This document shows positions 14,901-16,458 of a stretch of 16,458 nt of DNA, piece after piece. Position 1 is the first letter of the stretch, and every line of letters starts with the position of its first letter. This DNA comes from Candidatus Cloacimonadota bacterium (lineage in GTDB: Bacteria > Cloacimonadota > Cloacimonadia > Cloacimonadales > Cloacimonadaceae), in NCBI GenBank assembly GCA_023421135.1, contig JAEZUG010000008.1, forward strand, positions 1-16,458, given 5' to 3'. The notes beneath the pieces were generated by a model that saw nothing but the letters and a program-made list of their open reading frames with translations, searched no databases and was not told the origin of the DNA. The position numbers were made by a program, and so were the translations under genes.

Positions 14901-15155
14901 TATGGCGGAACCGGACTGGGACTGGTGATTTCCGGGCTCCTGATCGAGAAGATGAACAGCCGCATCCATCTGGACAGCACTCCCCAAAAAGGCTCCCGCT
15001 TCCACTTTGAACTGGTCCTGCCCTGCGAACAAGGCAAGAAGGGAGACTACCAGGAACTGAAGCGTCTGCGTCGCATCCTGGTGGTGGATGATAACGATAA
15101 CAACCGCACCATTTTGGAAGACACCCTGCGGCTTTGGGGGTCTCGAAGTCCATAG
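11922..15155 (+). CDS. Hybrid sensor histidine kinase with PhnD-like sensor, N-terminal part (frameshifted)
   Basis: This frame encodes 1077 residues of what should be a protein of about 1444. AAGGAG lies five bases before the ATG. An N-terminal hydrophobic segment (about 18-36) is followed by a periplasmic binding domain of the PhnD/phosphonate-binding type (about 42-300; IGVLANQGTDRAIAQWEP, then DIKGKRFAAVDPLSFAGW). A transmembrane helix follows at about 329-347. PAS domain 1 (about 368-490) has C419, C432 and C435. PAS domain 2 (about 495-610) has C546, C556 and C559. A GAF domain spans about 623-788. HisKA has H817 in SHELRTPLNGVIGF, and the HATPase domain contains DTGIGI and GGTGLGL. The first receiver begins at about 1050 (ILVVDDNDNN) but breaks off after LRLWG, where one extra G shifts the frame and a TAG follows. 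The domain architecture is clear. The ligand is unknown, and the PhnD family assignment does not prove phosphonate sensing. Confidence 0.9.
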   Translation: MRYPVYSGLYIESSRQRISIICIIVLFMAFVAGLYGQEEDNHIQIGVLANQGTDRAIAQWEPTVEYLNAEMTDYQFHLVPLTFTEMYHYIEKQQLDFLITNTSTSAEIEYSYGASPLATMMENFNGRGYNTYGATIFCLADTKGIDKLEDIKGKRFAAVDPLSFAGWHMAQREFKEAGMNTPRDFASVTFSGTHDNVVRAILDGSADAGVVRTATLESMAARGEIKLSQFRIINAQVANLSFPWLHSTRLYPNWTINAFHQDNPSLNKRVAMLLISMSPNDPAAVAANITGWTIPLSNQPVMACLRELGIGPYQNRAGMALREVIKAYRWWLLAGLIGLLALLFLLQKVSRLNRNISRSNQALKKSEANFRLLSEQYQTINEHLEIGVTLISPDMQVVVANRRMREWFPSADTPSVMRCYDVFEGTRSGEICEGCPANLSLEDGEIHHLVREFTREGKTLILKITTIPIRDENSQIAGILEMVEDITEKELFTQEIESQRAILEAVLDAIPDTVGILTPEKTVVRYNRSGYEMFGKDRMQVDGRKCYEIFEDSEFCRDCHITKTIETKKFAQLECYHPTLKRYLDFRSTPVFDRDGNLKLIVEQVRDISKRKQEENAQDYRNSYQRLISEISSDFISASITNIDEKIDAMLEKAGKFFGVDQCYVVQFGENMQVMSQTHSWYTQGVEHFAEKREIPTSVLPWWFKQISQRKPIYISDRDALPVDARTEHEFLTSRGIHSMISLPILSENRVMGVFGMSCMNQECNWEDKDITLLQVLANTLADAIVKTDSEKEILLAKEMAEAASKAKSEFLANMSHELRTPLNGVIGFTDLLLETPMNSQQKLYLENAHNSAHALLEVISEILDFSKIEAGKLELEPVKTDLVELAESCMDVVVFQASRKNLELIINIEPELPRFAIVDPVRLKQVLINLLGNAVKFTHKGEVCLKITASQITNGEAHYLFEVTDTGIGIDPSQQDKLFQAFFQGDSSTTRKYGGTGLGLVISGLLIEKMNSRIHLDSTPQKGSRFHFELVLPCEQGKKGDYQELKRLRRILVVDDNDNNRTILEDTLRLWGSRSP

Positions 15156-16257
15156 CTGCGACGGTGCAGTGAATGCCCTGGCCACTATCCACAGTCCCCA
15201 CAGCTTTGACTTGATGATCATAGATTATCACATGCCGGATTATGACGGCTTGCAGACCCTGAAGATGATCCGCAACAAGCTGGATGGCAACCTGAACCCT
15301 CCCTGTATTATCTATAGCTCTGCAGACGACGTTTTTGATAAGGACACCACCCAATCTCTGGGCATCAATTTCCAGCTCTTTAAGCCCGTGAAGAGCAAGG
15401 AATTGCACAACTATCTCCGCTATCTGGACGAAGGTTATGAGCAGAAAAAGGAAGAGACCAAAAAAGCCCGAACCAAGCTAGGTGCCACCGAAGACCTCCT
15501 GAATCTGAGCACCATCCTGGTCGCTGAAGATAATATCACCAACCTCACCCTGATCAAGGTGCTGCTCAAGAAGATGCTGCCCCATGTGAAGATCTATGAG
15601 GCCAGAAACGGCAAGGAAGCCCTGGATACCGCCCTCTCTGATCCCATCGATCTCATCCTGATGGACGTCCAAATGCCTGTGATGGATGGCATTGAGGCCA
15701 CCAAGCAGATTCGTGCCGTGGAAACCATCACCAAACGTCATCTGCCCATCATTGCCCTCACAGCAGGCGCTCTGATCGAAGAGCGGGAACGCTGCTTTGA
15801 TGCGGGTATGGACGAGTTTCTCACCAAACCTCTGGATCAGGGCAAGCTCAAGCTGGCATTATCCAAGCTTATGAAGCCCGAGGATGGAGCAGAACCCGTT
15901 GTTCCAACCGATGCTCCGCTCAAAAAAGCAGATGCCGCCAAGCTTAGTTTTGATGAAGCCGGCCTGCTGATGAGAGTGAGTAACGACCGGGAGCTGATGA
16001 AAGACCTGATCGGGATCTCCCTGGCGCAATTCCCCCTGCAGATCGAACAGCTCAAAGAGGCAGTGCAGAGCCGCGTTCCGGAGAATATCCGGCGTGCCGC
16101 TCATGCCATCAAAGGCTCTGCCCTGAATATGTCTCTAAACCAAATGGGAGATCTGGCACTAACCATGGAAAAAGCCGAGCTGGATCTGATCGATGGCTAC
16201 CTGGAAGCTATGCAAAGTGAATGGGAGAAGGTCAAAGATATCCTGCAGTCCTTGTGA
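15088..16257 (+). CDS. Hybrid histidine kinase, C-terminal part: receiver, receiver, HPt
   Basis: This is the continuation of the kinase in the +1 frame. The open frame can be read from an ATG at 15088, but homology-like content begins only at about 15139 (GLEVHSCDGAVNAL), so that ATG is an artefact of the overlap. It completes receiver 1, with phospho-acceptor D1101 of the rejoined protein (IIDYHMPDYDG) and the conserved Lys in FKPVKSKE. Receiver 2 follows, with D1248 (LILMDVQMPVMDG) and the conserved Lys in LTKPLDQG. A C-terminal HPt domain has H1394 in AAHAIKGSALNM. Together these form a complete phosphorelay, His-Asp-Asp-His, in one polypeptide. The gene ends TGATGA. No separate start site or ribosome binding site is visible, so on its own this part is unlikely to be translated as a functional protein unless the frame is restored. 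Confidence 0.85.
   Translation: MITITTAPFWKTPCGFGGLEVHSCDGAVNALATIHSPHSFDLMIIDYHMPDYDGLQTLKMIRNKLDGNLNPPCIIYSSADDVFDKDTTQSLGINFQLFKPVKSKELHNYLRYLDEGYEQKKEETKKARTKLGATEDLLNLSTILVAEDNITNLTLIKVLLKKMLPHVKIYEARNGKEALDTALSDPIDLILMDVQMPVMDGIEATKQIRAVETITKRHLPIIALTAGALIEERERCFDAGMDEFLTKPLDQGKLKLALSKLMKPEDGAEPVVPTDAPLKKADAAKLSFDEAGLLMRVSNDRELMKDLIGISLAQFPLQIEQLKEAVQSRVPENIRRAAHAIKGSALNMSLNQMGDLALTMEKAELDLIDGYLEAMQSEWEKVKDILQSL
15136..15140 (+). other. Frameshift site in the hybrid kinase (GGGGG)
   Basis: Reading ctt tgg ggg tct leads to a stop at 15153-15155. Removing one G gives ctt tgg ggt ctc gaa, which continues receiver 1 without a gap as LWGLEVHSC. The break is therefore a single extra base in a run of five G. 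It may be a sequencing or assembly error, or a true mutation. A programmed event would have to be +1, and no recognised +1 signal is seen. Confidence 0.85.
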
Positions 16258-16303
16258 TGATAGAACGCAGATAACGGGATCGACTGGATCAGCGGGATTT
16301 TTG

Positions 16304-16330
16304 ATAGCACGCTGATGACGCAGATGATTA
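16304..16330 (-). repeat. Module C, inverted copy
   Basis: On the minus strand these 27 nt match 600-626 and 905-931 with one mismatch (gtgctat against gttctat). Confidence 0.65.
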
Positions 16331-16399
16331 CGAAGACAGTTGCACATGACGTAGAACAAGGCGTGTATAAGGTTTCATCTCCCTGCTCTGCGTATCGTC

Positions 16400-16419
16400 A
16401 TTCCTGCGAAGGCAGGAAT
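16400..16419. repeat. REP-like palindrome attcctgc-gaag-gcaggaat
   Basis: The 8-bp arms (16400-16407 and 16412-16419) enclose gaag and are flanked by cgtc and ccac. The pattern resembles the attccc-N8-gggaat type of dispersed palindrome known from Neisseria (dRS3) and similar repeats elsewhere. The resemblance is by eye only. Confidence 0.5.
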
Positions 16420-16458
16420 CCACAAGTTTGTTAACCAGATGTTGAACAACTGGTTGTA

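Larger units (their letters stand above)
16258..16458. other. Gene-free end of window with repeat fragments
   Basis: No reading frame or clear terminator is visible after the kinase stop. The segment holds gggatcgactggatcagcgg phrases, an inverted copy of module C (16304-16330), a 20-bp palindrome (16400-16419) and a weak aaccag/ctggtt dyad (16433-16455) that nearly reaches the window edge. Confidence 0.6.

Noticed and set aside
15130..15145. Programmed ribosomal frameshift in the hybrid kinase
   Set aside because: Continuation needs a +1 shift at TGG GGG TCT. The usual -1 slippery heptamer does not apply, and no +1 signal such as a slow stop codon at the site is present. An extra base is simpler.

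Overview
The window looks like part of a bacterial chromosome. It carries four transcription units of signalling, repair and secreted-protein genes, separated by two unusually repeat-rich intergenic blocks. The secreted protease ends in a YPNPFNPETT-type C-terminal sorting domain and carries FG-GAP/VCBS-like beta-propeller repeats. That combination, with the style of the hybrid kinase, suggests the FCB group, and I would guess Candidatus Cloacimonadota. No rRNA or marker gene is present to prove it.

Layout: positions 1-1036 hold no convincing gene. They are a mosaic of hairpin elements and short direct repeats, including a perfect 27-bp inverted repeat. Positions 1037-1381 hold a possible small transcript on the minus strand, with a sigma-54-like promoter, an upstream dyad, a 5' hairpin and a strong rho-independent terminator. 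Positions 1382-5224 (minus) are a two-gene, two-component operon: a sensor histidine kinase with an extracytoplasmic beta-propeller-like domain, then a sigma-54-dependent (NtrC-family) response regulator whose ATG directly abuts the kinase stop codon. Positions 5271-6280 are a second repeat mosaic sharing several modules with the first.

Positions 6281-8380 (plus) encode RecG. Positions 8462-11743 (plus) encode an exported subtilisin-family protease with a propeller-like region and a T9SS-type sorting signal, followed by a clear terminator. Positions 11922-16257 (plus) encode a very large hybrid histidine kinase: a PhnD-like periplasmic binding domain, a transmembrane helix, two PAS domains with cysteine triads, GAF, HisKA, HATPase, two receivers and an HPt domain. 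Its reading frame is broken by one extra G inside the first receiver domain. The last 200 bases are again repeat material.

How the parts may work together: the kinase/regulator pair should sense an extracytoplasmic signal and activate sigma-54 promoters. The only sigma-54-like promoter I found lies just downstream of the regulator gene, facing the putative small transcript, so a kinase -> regulator -> small RNA circuit is the most interesting hypothesis here. It is an inference from sequence only. RecG is a housekeeping gene with no visible link to its neighbours.
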